64,000 nt of DNA from Dawidia cretensis (GTDB lineage: Bacteria > Bacteroidota > Bacteroidia > Cytophagales > Cyclobacteriaceae), in contig NZ_JAHESE010000001.1 in assembly GCF_018598175.1 (NCBI RefSeq), positions 744,001 through 808,000 on the forward strand, read 5' to 3'. The notes beneath the pieces are model-generated. The model did not search any database and had not been told where the DNA came from. It saw only the letters and a list, made by a program, of their open reading frames with translations. Shown here in pieces: positions 6,419-17,100 of the stretch. The number at the start of each line of letters is the position of its first letter. Positions within the stretch are counted from its first letter, which is position 1. The translations under genes and the position numbers were made by a program.

Positions 6419-7819
6419 CTAATGCGCAGGAGATTCCTCTTTACCCGCCGGGGTAGTTCGACGGGCAATAATTTTTTTGTCGCCCTGTTGAATAAAGAAT
6501 CCTGCCGGGTTTCCAGCCTTGTCACGTTCAAAAGTTATTTCGATGTCTGTGCCTTCGATAAGAAAGTGATCCTTTTTCATAGGACGTACGGGTGACTTGG
6601 GATTAGACCCTGCATGGATTGTTATCACGCCGTCTTCGATTGCAATATCGATTGGAAATTTTGTTGATTCATAGTGCCCGGTATACTCCTGTTGCTGTGC
6701 AGGAGTTAATGTGATGAACGACTTTTCAAACGGAAGAACATAGGCGGGATTTAAGACAACGTTAGTGGCATGATGAATGATACTTTGCATAGGATACCGG
6801 GCGCCGTTGGTGCAATAGGCGATGGCCAACGAGTCTTGTGGGTAATAGACTAACTGGGCATGCGAAGCGATGTAGCCCCCTCCGTGTCCCCAACCTTGCA
6901 AATCGTCATGCGGCATTTTCATAATGCCCAGACCGTAGAACCCGTCTGTGGTGGTCATTTCTACTAGTCTCGAGGATGGGATCAGTCGACCGGAGAACAG
7001 CGCAGTAATAAAGAATGCCATGTCCGTGGGCGTAGAGACGATGCTGCCCGCGGCACCGGGTACATTAGTGCCGAATGATCCTTCCTCTACAGATTGCCAG
7101 TGATTATTGGCAAACTCGAAGGCTTGTGCGCTGTTTTGGATGGTGTCGGCGATATTTTTTTGGTAGAACGTGTTCGTAAGTCCCAGACGATTTAAGATCC
7201 GCTTTGATAGTATAGTTGCGAATGGGGCTTGCTCCACGTCTTCCAGGATGTATCCCAGCAGCAGATAATTGGAATTGCTGTATTGGAAGCGCTCGCCGGG
7301 TACGAACTCCGGTTGTTGTGCGGCAATGGCGGATACCATTTCCTGACGAGCGTCACCCCGTGGTCGTGTGGATGAATCGTTGATTTGTGTGAAGTCATGA
7401 ATGCCGCTTTGGTGGGCTAACATTTGCCTGATCGTGATGGATGAAGCATTCGCCACTTGCGGAAAGAACCGACTGAGCTTGACTTCCAGCGAAAGCTTGC
7501 CTTCGTCTGCCAGTTGCAAGATCATCGTAGCGGTATATATCTTTGTAATCGACCAGATATGATATTTCGTATTGACATTGGGCGGCAGTGAACGGTTAGC
7601 GACCTGTGCACGGTATCCAAAAGCGTTGGCATATATAATCTTACCATTCCTCGCCACCGCGATGCTGCCCATTCCCTGGGATTGATCGGCGAGCCAGGTA
7701 CAAAGCCGGTCAAGTTTTTTCTTTTGTTCCCGTTGCGCATAGGTAGTGGTACTAAGGCATAGTACGGTTAGGGCAATAAGGCACCCTGCCCCTCGCCGGG
7801 CGATTTTTTTATTTCTCAT
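6419..7819 (-). CDS. Serine hydrolase (class C beta-lactamase family), exported
   Basis: This 466-residue protein has a signal peptide (LIALTVLCLSTTTYAQ) and a beta-lactamase/transpeptidase-like domain. The catalytic SxxK is Ser90-Lys93 (WSITK) and the YxN motif is Tyr180-Ser-Asn182; GHGG near residue 305 takes the place of the KTG strand. The C-terminal 100 residues form a lipocalin-like beta domain common in such esterase/peptidase relatives. The start lies 33 bases from the end of a LytTR regulator gene on the same strand, so kinase, regulator and hydrolase probably form one operon. The substrate is unknown; an antibiotic role is not implied. Confidence 0.88.
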   Translation of the reverse strand: MRNKKIARRGAGCLIALTVLCLSTTTYAQREQKKKLDRLCTWLADQSQGMGSIAVARNGKIIYANAFGYRAQVANRSLPPNVNTKYHIWSITKIYTATMILQLADEGKLSLEVKLSRFFPQVANASSITIRQMLAHQSGIHDFTQINDSSTRPRGDARQEMVSAIAAQQPEFVPGERFQYSNSNYLLLGYILEDVEQAPFATILSKRILNRLGLTNTFYQKNIADTIQNSAQAFEFANNHWQSVEEGSFGTNVPGAAGSIVSTPTDMAFFITALFSGRLIPSSRLVEMTTTDGFYGLGIMKMPHDDLQGWGHGGGYIASHAQLVYYPQDSLAIAYCTNGARYPMQSIIHHATNVVLNPAYVLPFEKSFITLTPAQQQEYTGHYESTKFPIDIAIEDGVITIHAGSNPKSPVRPMKKDHFLIEGTDIEITFERDKAGNPAGFFIQQGDKKIIARRTTPAGKEESPAH

Positions 7820-7852
7820 GAGGTATTAAATTTTAGCTGTTGCGGATTGGGA

Positions 7853-8539
7853 TTATACCCTTAGAATTTTTTCGACGTCTTGCAGATAGCCGCTTCCCAC
7901 TGGAATTTCATGGTGTGATATCCAGAGAGACCGTTTTTCGATCTTGGTTATTTTATGTTTTGCAATAATGAATGACCTGTGCACGCGTATAAAATCTCTG
8001 CCTTGTAACAGGGTTTCCGCTTCGTTCATGGTCAGGCGGGAGAGGATACGTTGCTTTTCAGTTACAAAGCGTACATAGTTTCCATCGCTCTCCGCAAAGA
8101 GAATTTCATTCGTATCAACTTTTAGCTGCTCATAACCGCTTTTGATGAAGATGGTGTTGACGCGGTCGGTTGCATGTTTGCGGAGGGTGAGTTGTTGTTG
8201 CGCTTTGTTACAGGCTTTGAGAAAACGTTCCAATGAAAACGGTTTGAGCAGGTAGTCGATGGCATCCAGTTCGAAGCTCTGCACGGCATGCTGGCTGTAG
8301 GCTGTTGTAAAAATGGCCATCGGCGGATCGGGCAACGTACGGATAAAATCGGTGCCTTTGACGTTGGGCATCTCGATGTCCAGGAAAAGCAGGTTTATAT
8401 TGTTGGGTTGAATGAAGGCGGCGGCTTCAAAGGGATTGACAAAATATCCTTCCATGCGGAGAAAGGTGACTTTCTCGGCGAGTGACCGGATAACTTCCAG
8501 TCCGATGGGTTCGTCGTCGATGGCGATGGCACGTAGCAT
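7853..8539 (-). CDS. LytTR-family response regulator
   Basis: This 228-residue protein has a receiver domain (residues 1-118: DDEP acidic pair, phospho-acceptor Asp54 in LFLDIEMPN, Lys of YLLKPFS) and a C-terminal LytTR DNA-binding domain (about 128-227, with FAESDGNYVRF and FIRVHRSFI). Its start codon overlaps the stop of the histidine kinase gene by one base (TGATG), so the two are translationally coupled. In Bacteroidota such pairs commonly control nearby export or cell-surface genes; the downstream serine hydrolase is the obvious candidate. Confidence 0.93.
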   Translation of the reverse strand: MLRAIAIDDEPIGLEVIRSLAEKVTFLRMEGYFVNPFEAAAFIQPNNINLLFLDIEMPNVKGTDFIRTLPDPPMAIFTTAYSQHAVQSFELDAIDYLLKPFSLERFLKACNKAQQQLTLRKHATDRVNTIFIKSGYEQLKVDTNEILFAESDGNYVRFVTEKQRILSRLTMNEAETLLQGRDFIRVHRSFIIAKHKITKIEKRSLWISHHEIPVGSGYLQDVEKILRV

Positions 8540-10092
8540 CAGGCAGTCGTCAAAGGTAAGGTAAGCGAAACTACATATTCATTACCACGGATGCCGTATT
8601 CCAACTGGAATTTATCTCGAAACATTAGCTTCAATCGTTCCATCACATTTGGGATACCAACGCCCGACTTTTCACGCACGATGTTGTCGGGATGTACGCT
8701 GTTGCGCACGTTCAGATACACATGTTTCCGATCGCATCGCACGACGACGGTCACCCAGGACTTGCCCACATTGCTGATGCCGTGTTTAAAGGCGTTCTCC
8801 ACAAAGGGTATCAAAACCATCGGCGGAATGTCACCCTCGCAGGCCTCGTCGTTGATGTCGACCTGAACGTCGACATTCTGTAAAAGATGTATCCGCAGGT
8901 TTTGAAGTCCGACAAAGTTTCGCAGGTAGCTCAATTCTGATTTCAGCGGGATATAGTCGAGTTGGTTTTGATGGAGCATAAACCGCATCATGTCGCCGAG
9001 CTGCTGGATGCCTGAAGCCGTCGTCATGGCCTTTTCCATGAGCGCATTGCCGTAGAGTGTGTTCAGGCTGTTAAACAAGAAGTGGGGATTGATCTGGTAA
9101 CGAAGGCTGTTAAGGTCTTCCTGTGATTTTGTCAACGCCTGGCCCACCTTTACGATGGCCAATAACTTATCTTTTCGTTGTTGAAACAGAAGCCAGCTGA
9201 TCGGCGAAATCACCAGCAAGTTGATCATAACCATGGAGCCGTAGAGATGTATTCCGTTGCCGCGTAAACCGAAGGTCGCAATAAAGGGCGCCGTGATGGC
9301 AAGCGCAGCAGCGAACAACGCAGTCAATATCCACCATCCAGGTTTTACCGACAGTCGCGGGAACAGGTAGTATATATTGAAAAGGAACATGAGCAATGCG
9401 CTTGGGATGAAGGAGAATCCCATAAACAGGAGGGCATGTTTTCCGGGTGTGGCAGGTAGGAGTATTAGGAACGGCAGCAGACACAAATATATGGTGATGA
9501 TGGAAGCGATCTGATTCGCCATGATCAACCGCGCTTCTTTTCCGGGCGAATCGCGTTCGAGATAGTGTATTCCACCTTCGCGAACGGCTAACAGTATGGC
9601 GATTATACCCACCCAGACAAGGGAACGATTAAAGCCCGTCCAGAGATTGGTCATGGGCCGGTCATTATACCCAAACCAGGCGAGTATGTCAAAGCCAGCA
9701 CCTCCATAGTTGAAGACATGGGGGTGTGCTATCCAGGTTAGATAATCGATGCCCCGCCCCAACATGAATGCGATGCCCGCTAACAAAAATAAGGTCACGG
9801 GTATGACTCGTATGATATTTCGCTTAGGTCCGGCAACGTGCTGGGCGGCATATAGCACAACGCCGGATATAGCGAGGTACGCCAGGAAAACAAACACGAT
9901 CTGGGCGATCTGTGGGAAGAGAATATTATGATGATACGAAAAACCGTGTATGTTATTTTCGAAGTACTGGGCTTCATGCCATTGCCTCCTCTCTTCCGTC
10001 AGACTTTGATTGATCCAGAGGAATTTGATGATAGAGGCGACCACCAATAAGAAGACAAATGCAAACTCATATGTCCTAAAGCGTATTTTCAT
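8539..10092 (-). CDS. LytS/YehU-type sensor histidine kinase
   Basis: This 517-residue membrane kinase has about eight hydrophobic segments in residues 8-325, a coiled linker, and the His_kinase core with QINPHFLFNSLNTL (phospho-acceptor His), followed by a HATPase domain (ENAFKHG, GVGIPNV). I chose ATG 10092 (MKIRFRTYEFAF) over ATG 10161 because a hydrophobic segment follows it directly and the extra 23 residues look non-native. It is the first gene of the kinase-regulator-hydrolase unit. The signal sensed is not visible. Confidence 0.9.
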   Translation of the reverse strand: MKIRFRTYEFAFVFLLVVASIIKFLWINQSLTEERRQWHEAQYFENNIHGFSYHHNILFPQIAQIVFVFLAYLAISGVVLYAAQHVAGPKRNIIRVIPVTLFLLAGIAFMLGRGIDYLTWIAHPHVFNYGGAGFDILAWFGYNDRPMTNLWTGFNRSLVWVGIIAILLAVREGGIHYLERDSPGKEARLIMANQIASIITIYLCLLPFLILLPATPGKHALLFMGFSFIPSALLMFLFNIYYLFPRLSVKPGWWILTALFAAALAITAPFIATFGLRGNGIHLYGSMVMINLLVISPISWLLFQQRKDKLLAIVKVGQALTKSQEDLNSLRYQINPHFLFNSLNTLYGNALMEKAMTTASGIQQLGDMMRFMLHQNQLDYIPLKSELSYLRNFVGLQNLRIHLLQNVDVQVDINDEACEGDIPPMVLIPFVENAFKHGISNVGKSWVTVVVRCDRKHVYLNVRNSVHPDNIVREKSGVGIPNVMERLKLMFRDKFQLEYGIRGNEYVVSLTLPLTTA

Positions 10093-10196
10093 GGCGTTAT
10101 AAAAATTACACAACAAGAATAACGGGTTTACCTGCGCGTCGCTGTAAAATGTTACGAACACCGGGAAAAATGTGACTAATCACCCCGTATAAAACG

Positions 10197-10232
10197 AAAA
10201 ACCGCGCCGGAGCTATGTCCGACGCGGTTTTT
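10197..10232 (-). terminator. Intrinsic terminator of the 10.3-11.0 kb gene
   Basis: On the minus strand a 15-bp stem with one mismatch (AAAAACCGCG paired with CGCGGTTTTT, plus the inner CGGA/TCCG) ends in a T-run, 28 bases after the stop codon of the gene at 10260. Confidence 0.8.
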
Positions 10233-10259
10233 ATGGGGCTATCGCAGTAGCGCCGATGC

Positions 10260-10991
10260 TTACAGGTTGCCCGATTTCTTTACAATCTTGCCCAGTCTGC
10301 CCTTCAGGTCGTCGAATAACGCATCCGTTGCGTCCTGGCAAAGCGGCTGGATTTTTTCCACGTTCATGACAGGCACGCCCGCTACGGCAGGTACTTTGCC
10401 TTTTGATATGCCGCGCTCGCGAATGCGGAACACCTTCTCGCACTTCTTGTCGTAAAGGAACATGTTCAGGTATGCTACGGCACCGGCGGCAAAACCCATG
10501 GCGCGCGACTCGAATTCATAGTCCATGCTTACAAACAGGATGCCATCGGCAGACGGGAAGATCTTGGCCAGGTTGCAGGGGTCGTATTTTTCGTTGCTCA
10601 TGAGACCCTGCTTGTCGCCGTAGGCCCACATCATGCCCGGTATGACAACATATTGTATGCCCGCAGCCTTATTAAAGCCTTTGGTCGTGTCCCACAGCAT
10701 AGGCGATTTGTATGCCAGATATTCAGCGTTGCCGCTAATTTCCTTTGGGTCCATGAGCTTAAACGGGAAGTCTTTTGCAAACTCGTTTACAAAGCGGTCG
10801 TACGCTTTTTCTACGAGAGGTTGCAGGTTAAAGGCGGGGTCTTTCATCAGCGATTCGCCCAGGGTACCCATGCCGGTACCACCGATTTTCTTGTCGCCAA
10901 AGAAGGTCACCAATGCTACCTTTTTGTCTTGCGCAAACGAAGTCGTAAATGCCAGTAGCAACAGGAGTACTGGTAAAGTAATTTTTTTCAT
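10260..10991 (-). CDS. Secreted protein of unknown function
   Basis: This 243-residue protein has a clear signal peptide (KKITLPVLLLLLAFTTSFAQ) and a mature part starting DKKVALVTFFGDKKIGG. The mature part alternates strands and helices (QYVVIPGMMWAYGD, ADGILFVSMDYEFES), reminiscent of lipoproteins that hold a nucleotide-binding-like fold, but I cannot assign a family. A short C-terminal helix with basic residues ends it. It is flanked by its own terminator and seems to be a single-gene unit. Confidence 0.75.
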   Translation of the reverse strand: MKKITLPVLLLLLAFTTSFAQDKKVALVTFFGDKKIGGTGMGTLGESLMKDPAFNLQPLVEKAYDRFVNEFAKDFPFKLMDPKEISGNAEYLAYKSPMLWDTTKGFNKAAGIQYVVIPGMMWAYGDKQGLMSNEKYDPCNLAKIFPSADGILFVSMDYEFESRAMGFAAGAVAYLNMFLYDKKCEKVFRIRERGISKGKVPAVAGVPVMNVEKIQPLCQDATDALFDDLKGRLGKIVKKSGNL

Positions 10992-11207
10992 GCGGGGTTA
11001 GGGGTTTAAAAGATGATATATTTATCAAGCGCAATGATAGAGAATTGAGTATATTTCACTACAGCAAAAAAGAGGTAAACCTTACACGTGCCAGGAGCGT
11101 ATACTGTTCCATAGAGGGGTAGTTGTACGCCCAGGTTCCGCCTGGCTCGATTTTTTTTAGAAGAAGCTAAAAGGATCGAATGGGCTTCAAAATCGGCATT
11201 AATTTAT

Positions 11208-12542
11208 ATGAAAGAGAATAGGCTTGTCGTCGTAGGGGGCGGTTTCGCCGGAATAAACTTAGCCAAAAAGCTTGCCGGCAAGGATCAGTTTAAGGTCACA
11301 ATTGTTGATAAAAACAATTACCACTTCTTTCCCCCTTTATTGTACCAGGTTTCCACCGCGTTTATCGAGGCGTCGAATATCAGTTATCCCTTCCGTAAGC
11401 TGTTTCAGGAACGGGACAACATTCGTTTTCACATGGGCAGCCTGATAAAGGTGAATCCGGAGAGTAATACTATTGAGACAGACACCGGGATATTGTCCTA
11501 CGATTACCTGGTGCTGGCGTTGGGTACCGAGACCAACTTCTTTGGAAACCCGAACGTCATGCGCTGTGGTCTGCCGATGAAAACCATCGACGACGCGTTA
11601 AACATCCGGAACCACGTTCTGCTCCGGCTCGAGGAAGCAGTTCGGGCTACCGCCCTGGAAGACAAGGCACGGCTCAGCAATATCGTCGTGGCGGGCGGTG
11701 GTCCCACGGGAGTGGAGATGGTTGGTATGATGGCCGAACTTGCCCATAAAATTGCTGCTAAAGATTATCCCGAGGCGGCCTCCCGCATTGGCGCCATATA
11801 CCTGATCGACGGTTCGCCCACGTTGCTTGGGCCGATGAGTAAGACGGCACAAGCGGAATCCTTTAAGGTACTTTCTAAGTTCGGTGTAAAGATCATGCTG
11901 AACACGTTGGTGAAGGACTACGTGAATGAAACCGTTATTCTTTCTACTGGTGAATCGATCAAAGCCGCTACGCTTATCTGGACGTCAGGCGTTATCGGAC
12001 GGGAAGTGCCGGGTCTTGCGCCCGAAGTGGTGGCGAGGGGCCGCCGTTTAGCGGTGGACGAAATAAATCGGGTAAAAGGGTATACCAACATTTTTGCTGT
12101 TGGCGATATTGCTTATCAGACGACAGATCCCGACTATGCTAGCAGCCATCCGCAGCTCGCTCAGGTGGCCATTCAACAAGGCACGCTCCTGGCAGAAAAC
12201 CTGTTGCGTATAGACCGCGGCCAGGCACCGAAACCGTTCCGGTATAATAACAAAGGCAGCATGGCGATCATTTCTAAGTTTAAAGCGGTGGTAGATTTAC
12301 CGAAAGGATCTTTCAAAGGCTTCTTTGCCTGGTTGGTGTGGCTGTTTATTCATATCATCCCTTTGGTAGGCTTCCGCAACCGGGTGAAGCTGGCATTTAA
12401 CTGGTTGTTTAGTTTCCTGACCGACGACCCTACGCTACGCCTGATCATTCGTCCCAGGAAAAAGGAGATATCCACGCAGCCTTGTGTGAAGGTAGACGGT
12501 AATTCTTCCATTGACAGGGCAGCGTCGCCTCCTATCAGATAG
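11208..12542 (+). CDS. ndh: Type II NADH dehydrogenase / FAD-dependent pyridine nucleotide-disulfide family
   Basis: This 444-residue flavoprotein carries the FAD-binding GGGFAG at residues 10-15, the second dinucleotide motif VVAGGGPTGVEMVG near 165 for NADH, and the FAD-contacting AVGDIA near 300. NDH-2 enzymes pass electrons from NADH to quinone at the membrane without pumping protons. The C-terminal stretch FKGFFAWLVWLFIHIIPLVGF is the amphipathic membrane-binding region typical of NDH-2, which supports this over other flavin oxidoreductases. It is closed by a strong terminator. Confidence 0.88.
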   Translation: MKENRLVVVGGGFAGINLAKKLAGKDQFKVTIVDKNNYHFFPPLLYQVSTAFIEASNISYPFRKLFQERDNIRFHMGSLIKVNPESNTIETDTGILSYDYLVLALGTETNFFGNPNVMRCGLPMKTIDDALNIRNHVLLRLEEAVRATALEDKARLSNIVVAGGGPTGVEMVGMMAELAHKIAAKDYPEAASRIGAIYLIDGSPTLLGPMSKTAQAESFKVLSKFGVKIMLNTLVKDYVNETVILSTGESIKAATLIWTSGVIGREVPGLAPEVVARGRRLAVDEINRVKGYTNIFAVGDIAYQTTDPDYASSHPQLAQVAIQQGTLLAENLLRIDRGQAPKPFRYNNKGSMAIISKFKAVVDLPKGSFKGFFAWLVWLFIHIIPLVGFRNRVKLAFNWLFSFLTDDPTLRLIIRPRKKEISTQPCVKVDGNSSIDRAASPPIR

Positions 12543-12589
12543 GAGCCTTGTAGCAGATTTGTACAATTCCGCGAGCGGAGGGTAAACAG

Positions 12590-12635
12590 AGGCACTAATA
12601 CGATCCTATACAGGACGCTATTAGTGCCTTTTTTT
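12590..12635 (+). terminator. Intrinsic terminator after ndh
   Basis: AGGCACTAATA pairs with TATTAGTGCCT (11 bp) around an 18-base loop and is followed by TTTTTTT. Confidence 0.85.
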
Positions 12636-12725
12636 GCGGCTACCAAAAAACGATTTTGTAGCAAGTTGGGGTTTTAATCGACTACGCAAAAAGACTGCGC
12701 AGTATACCCGCATCTTTGCCCCATT

Positions 12726-14114
12726 ATGTTATTGACGATTACAACAACGCGCACACCTGCTACGGATCTTAGCTATTTGTTGCACAAACACCCCGGGAAA
12801 CTTCAAGCCGTGGGGCTGTCGCAAGGTGTTGCCCACATTTTTTATCCGCACGCGGACGACGACAAATGCACGGTTGCCCTACTGTTAGATGTTGATCCGA
12901 TTGGCCTGGTCAGGAAATCGGGCGAAGGCGGCCCCGACTCCTTTACACTGGAGCACTATGTAAACGACAGGCCGTATGTAGCATCCTCCTTCATGAGTGT
13001 GGCCATTGCCAAGGCTTTTTCTACGGCCATGAATGGCAAGTGCGAGAAACGCCCCGAGCTGGTGGATGTAACGATGCCTTTTGAGGTGACTATTTCCGTT
13101 CTGCCAGCCGTCAAGGGTGGCGAGGTCCTGATCAGGCGGTTGTTCGAGCCGCTTGGCTATGCCGTTATGGTGGAACGGTATGTCCTGGACGAGAATTTTC
13201 CGGAATGGGGTCAGAGTAAATATTTTACGGTACATCTTAAGGCTGATCTGAAACTAAAAGATTTGCTGTCTCATGTATACGTATTAATTCCTGTGTTGGA
13301 TAATGAAAAACATTATTGGGTCAGTCAGCAGGAAGTGGAAAAACTCTTGAAGAAGGGTGAGGGTTGGTTGAAGGATCATTCTGAAAAGGAGCAGATCATC
13401 AAGCGGTATTTACGAAATATAGGAGGTTTGGCAAAAAATGCCCTGGCGAGGTTGACAGAGGATGAACCTGTTGAAGTAAGCGCGCATGACGATGGCGAAC
13501 GAGATATTGCTAGAGAGAAGCTTCATGATAAGCGGTTGAACGTGGTATTGGATGAATTGGTATCGTCTGGTAGCAATACCGTCGTTGACCTGGGATGTGG
13601 CGAAGGCAAGCTGCTGAAGATGCTGTTACGGGAAAAGCAGTTCAAAAAAATTCTTGGTGTTGATGTTTCGTATCGTAGTTTGGAAAAAGCGGCCCGCCGC
13701 CTCGTCTTTGATGAGATGCCACCGAAGCAAAAAGAGCGGATTGAGATCATGCAGGGGGCGCTCACCTATCGCGACAAGCGACTGGCGGGTTTTGATGCTG
13801 CCGCTATTGTGGAGGTTATCGAGCACCTGGATCTGAATCGCTTGAAAGCTTTTGAACGCGTTGTCTTCGAGTTTGCAAAACCCGGGACGGTGGTGTTAAC
13901 AACACCCAACCGTGAGTATAACGAACTTTTTGAAACGATGGAAGCGGGCGCCATGCGACACACCGACCACCGTTTTGAATGGACAAGAGCCGAATTTGAA
14001 ACCTGGGCGACAGACGTCGCGACGAGAAACAGCTATAGTGTGTCGTTTAAGCCGGTTGGCGATGTCCATGAACGGGTTGGCGCTCCTACGCAGATGGCAA
14101 TTTTTAAAAGATGA
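12726..14114 (+). CDS. hen1: Hen1: 3'-terminal RNA ribose 2'-O-methyltransferase
   Basis: This 462-residue protein matches bacterial Hen1. The N-terminal half (MLLTITTTRTPATDLSYLLH to about 240) is the Pnkp-binding region. The C-terminal methyltransferase has the SAM motif VVDLGCGEGKLL at about 287-298 and the Mn-binding motif EVIEHLD at about 363 together with HTDHRFEW at about 412. Hen1 methylates the 2'-OH of a cleaved RNA 3' end before Pnkp seals the break, so the repaired site resists a second cut by ribotoxins. It overlaps the Pnkp gene by four bases. A CATCTTTG box lies seven bases before the ATG, suggesting a very short leader. Confidence 0.95.
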   Translation: MLLTITTTRTPATDLSYLLHKHPGKLQAVGLSQGVAHIFYPHADDDKCTVALLLDVDPIGLVRKSGEGGPDSFTLEHYVNDRPYVASSFMSVAIAKAFSTAMNGKCEKRPELVDVTMPFEVTISVLPAVKGGEVLIRRLFEPLGYAVMVERYVLDENFPEWGQSKYFTVHLKADLKLKDLLSHVYVLIPVLDNEKHYWVSQQEVEKLLKKGEGWLKDHSEKEQIIKRYLRNIGGLAKNALARLTEDEPVEVSAHDDGERDIAREKLHDKRLNVVLDELVSSGSNTVVDLGCGEGKLLKMLLREKQFKKILGVDVSYRSLEKAARRLVFDEMPPKQKERIEIMQGALTYRDKRLAGFDAAAIVEVIEHLDLNRLKAFERVVFEFAKPGTVVLTTPNREYNELFETMEAGAMRHTDHRFEWTRAEFETWATDVATRNSYSVSFKPVGDVHERVGAPTQMAIFKR

Positions 14115-17100
14115 TCAACATGGATAGGCAAAAGGATAGCTCGCTCCATAATGTGTTTGGATGCGTAATAGCTTTTCCGATCGTGTTGGCGCTCTCGATC
14201 CTCTTTTCTCCGGTGCTATTATATTTCCTGATCATCCATGGTCCAATCTCTGCCTTTAAAAAGAATAGATTTTTAAAGAGGAATGCAGGTAAACGAATCC
14301 TGTGCGTTAGCGCCGGGCGAAAGTTTCAAGTATGGTGGACCGATTACCGGAAAGAGATTTTAGCATTAGGAATCGATGATGTGGTTGTATTCGACTCAAA
14401 GAGGTCGGACAATCAATATGAAAATTTTAAATGGGACGGGATGATCTTGCGCGACGCTGGATTTCCAGTACTTATCACTATAAACGGTAAGGTCATTACA
14501 CAGCAATCATTAAAGGTCGAGTTCCTGTCATTTTTCAAAAAGGAAGTCGATTGGATGCAGTTACAGGAATGTATTAAAAAGTTGATGGAAACAAGGAGTA
14601 AAGAATTAAAGATACCGGAGCTTTCACTGGTGACGCTTATTGGCGTTAGCGGTTCTGGAAAGTCAACCTTTGCAAGAAAGCATTTTAAAGAGACGGAGAT
14701 AGTATCTTCCGATCGCTGCCGTGCGATCGTATCGGATGATGAAAATAAACAGGAAGCAACCGATGACGCCTTTGCGTTGTTGCATTATATCGCAGCCAAA
14801 CGATTAAAGAATGGCCTGCTGACGGTTGTCGATGCTACCAATGTTCAACCCGAGTCGCGGGCATCTTTGGTTCGCCTGGCGCGTGAATACCATTGTATCC
14901 CTGTCGCTATTGTGCTTGACGTGCCCGAACGAGTATGTGAAGCACGAAACGCTTTGCGTCCTGATCGCAATTTTGGCGGACATGTTCTCTATCAGCAACG
15001 GTCGCAGCTGAAGCGGTCGTTACGTAAATTGAAAGACGAAGGCTTCCGTCATATCCATGTATTAAAGTCGACAGACGAGATTGACGCGATTTCACACATT
15101 GCGCGTGAGAAATTGTATAACGACAGGAAAGAAGTTGGCGGGCCGTTTGATATCATCGGTGACGTCCATGGATGTTTTGATGAACTGGTGGAGCTGTTGA
15201 CCAAACTCGGTTACGTCGTTACGCGTGTGGCGGTACAACACCGGAACTTTGGCTTTCAGGTTATTCCACCTACCGGGAGGACAGCGGTTTTCCTGGGCGA
15301 CCTCGTAGACCGCGGACCCAATTCGCCGGATGTATTGCGGTTAGTCATGAGTATGGTACATACTGGTATTGCATTTTGTGTGCCCGGGAACCACGACCTC
15401 AAATTGCATAAGTATCTTCAGGGAAAGAACATACAAGTAAAACACGGCCTGGAGAAAACGGTTGAGCAGCTTGCGCAGGAAGACGATCGTTTTCGGAGTG
15501 ATGTAAAGGAGTTTTTATATGACCTGGTGAGTCACTATGTATTTGATCGCGGCAGACTGGTTGTTGCGCATGCCGGATTGAAAGAAGAAATGCAGGGGAG
15601 GGGAAGTGGTGCCGTGCGCACATTCTGTCTGTATGGAGAAACTACGGGGGAGATCGATGAGTTTGGTCTGCCGGTCCGGTATAACTGGGCCCTGGAGTAC
15701 CGCGGCAAAGCGATGGTTGTATATGGACATACGCCCGTGCCGGAGGCCCAATGGCTCAACCGGACCATCGACATTGATACGGGATGTGTTTTTGGAGGTA
15801 AGCTTACGGCCCTGCGGTATCCGGAAGAAGAACTTGTTTCTGTGCAAGCGAAGCAAGTATACGAGACACCTGTCAGGGCAATCGACTTTGAGCTCCGGCA
15901 ACAGCTTACGCACCAGCAAGCACAGGACGACGTGTTGGACATTGAGGATGTCACGGGCAAGCGCATCATTGCCACACGCCTGCGAAACGGCGTAACGGTA
16001 AAAGAGGAAAACTCCATCGCAGCGTTGGAGGTCATGAGCCGGTTTGCCATTAATCCAAAGTGGTTGATCTATCTGCCGCCCACGATGTCGCCTTCTGAAA
16101 CCAGTGAGTTGGAGGCTTACCTGGAACATCCCCTGGAGGCCTTGCGATATTTCCGCAGTCAGGGAATTAAAAAGGTGATCTGTGAAGAGAAGCACATGGG
16201 CTCACGGGCGGTGTTGATCGTAGGCAAAGACGAAGAAGCCATTCGCAACCGGTTTGGCGTGGAGCACGAGGGTATTGGCGTGTGCTACACCCGCACGGGG
16301 CGGAATTTCTTCAGTGACACACGTCTTGAGCAGGAATTTTTGCTCCGGGTGAACCAGGCACTGACGACGTCCGGAGTTTGGGACACGCTGAATACCGATT
16401 GGATTTGTCTCGATGCTGAGTTAATGCCGTGGTCGGTAAAAGCACAGGCGCTGCTAAAAGATCAGTATGCTGCAGTAGGGACTGCCGCAACGGCGTCGCT
16501 GCGGAACGTCGTAGATGTCCTGGGTCAAACAGTGTCCCGGAATATAGACGGTATCGAGCAACTGTTGTCGAAGTTTCAACAGAAGCAAGATCTGATTGAC
16601 GACTACAAAACGTCGTACCGGCAGTATTGCTGGCCGGTAAACGCTGTAGACGATCTGACGCTGGCACCGTTTCATATACTGGCGACGGAGGGTGCCGTAC
16701 ACACGGACAAGAGTCATGCGTGGCATATGAATACCATTCAGTCGATCTGCGACGCCGACCCTGCGTTGTTTTTAGCGACTCCGCATAAGATCATCGACGT
16801 GTTTGATGATGCACAGGTGGACGAGGTGGTTCGCTGGTGGACCAATCTTACTGAACAAGGTGGCGAAGGAATGGTGATCAAACCGTATGATTTCATTGCC
16901 GTTGGCAAGAAGGGTCTGGTACAGCCGGCGATCAAGTGCAGAGGTAAAGAATATTTGCGCATTATATACGGCCCTGAATATACCGAGGCGGAAAACCTGA
17001 GCCGGTTAAAGAACCGGAGTCTTTCGTCTAAACGATCCCTGGCGTTGCGTGAGTTCGCCTTGGGTGTAGAGGCGTTGGAGCGGTTTGTGCGTAAAGATCC

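Noticed and set aside
11131-11158. CCAGG/CCTGG hairpin with a run of eight T upstream of ndh
   Set aside because: The stem is only five pairs; it may be a weak terminator but support is too thin.
15515-16195. A 226-codon open frame antisense to Pnkp
   Set aside because: It lies wholly inside the conserved Pnkp phosphatase/ligase region and has no recognisable domain; it is a by-product of codon bias.
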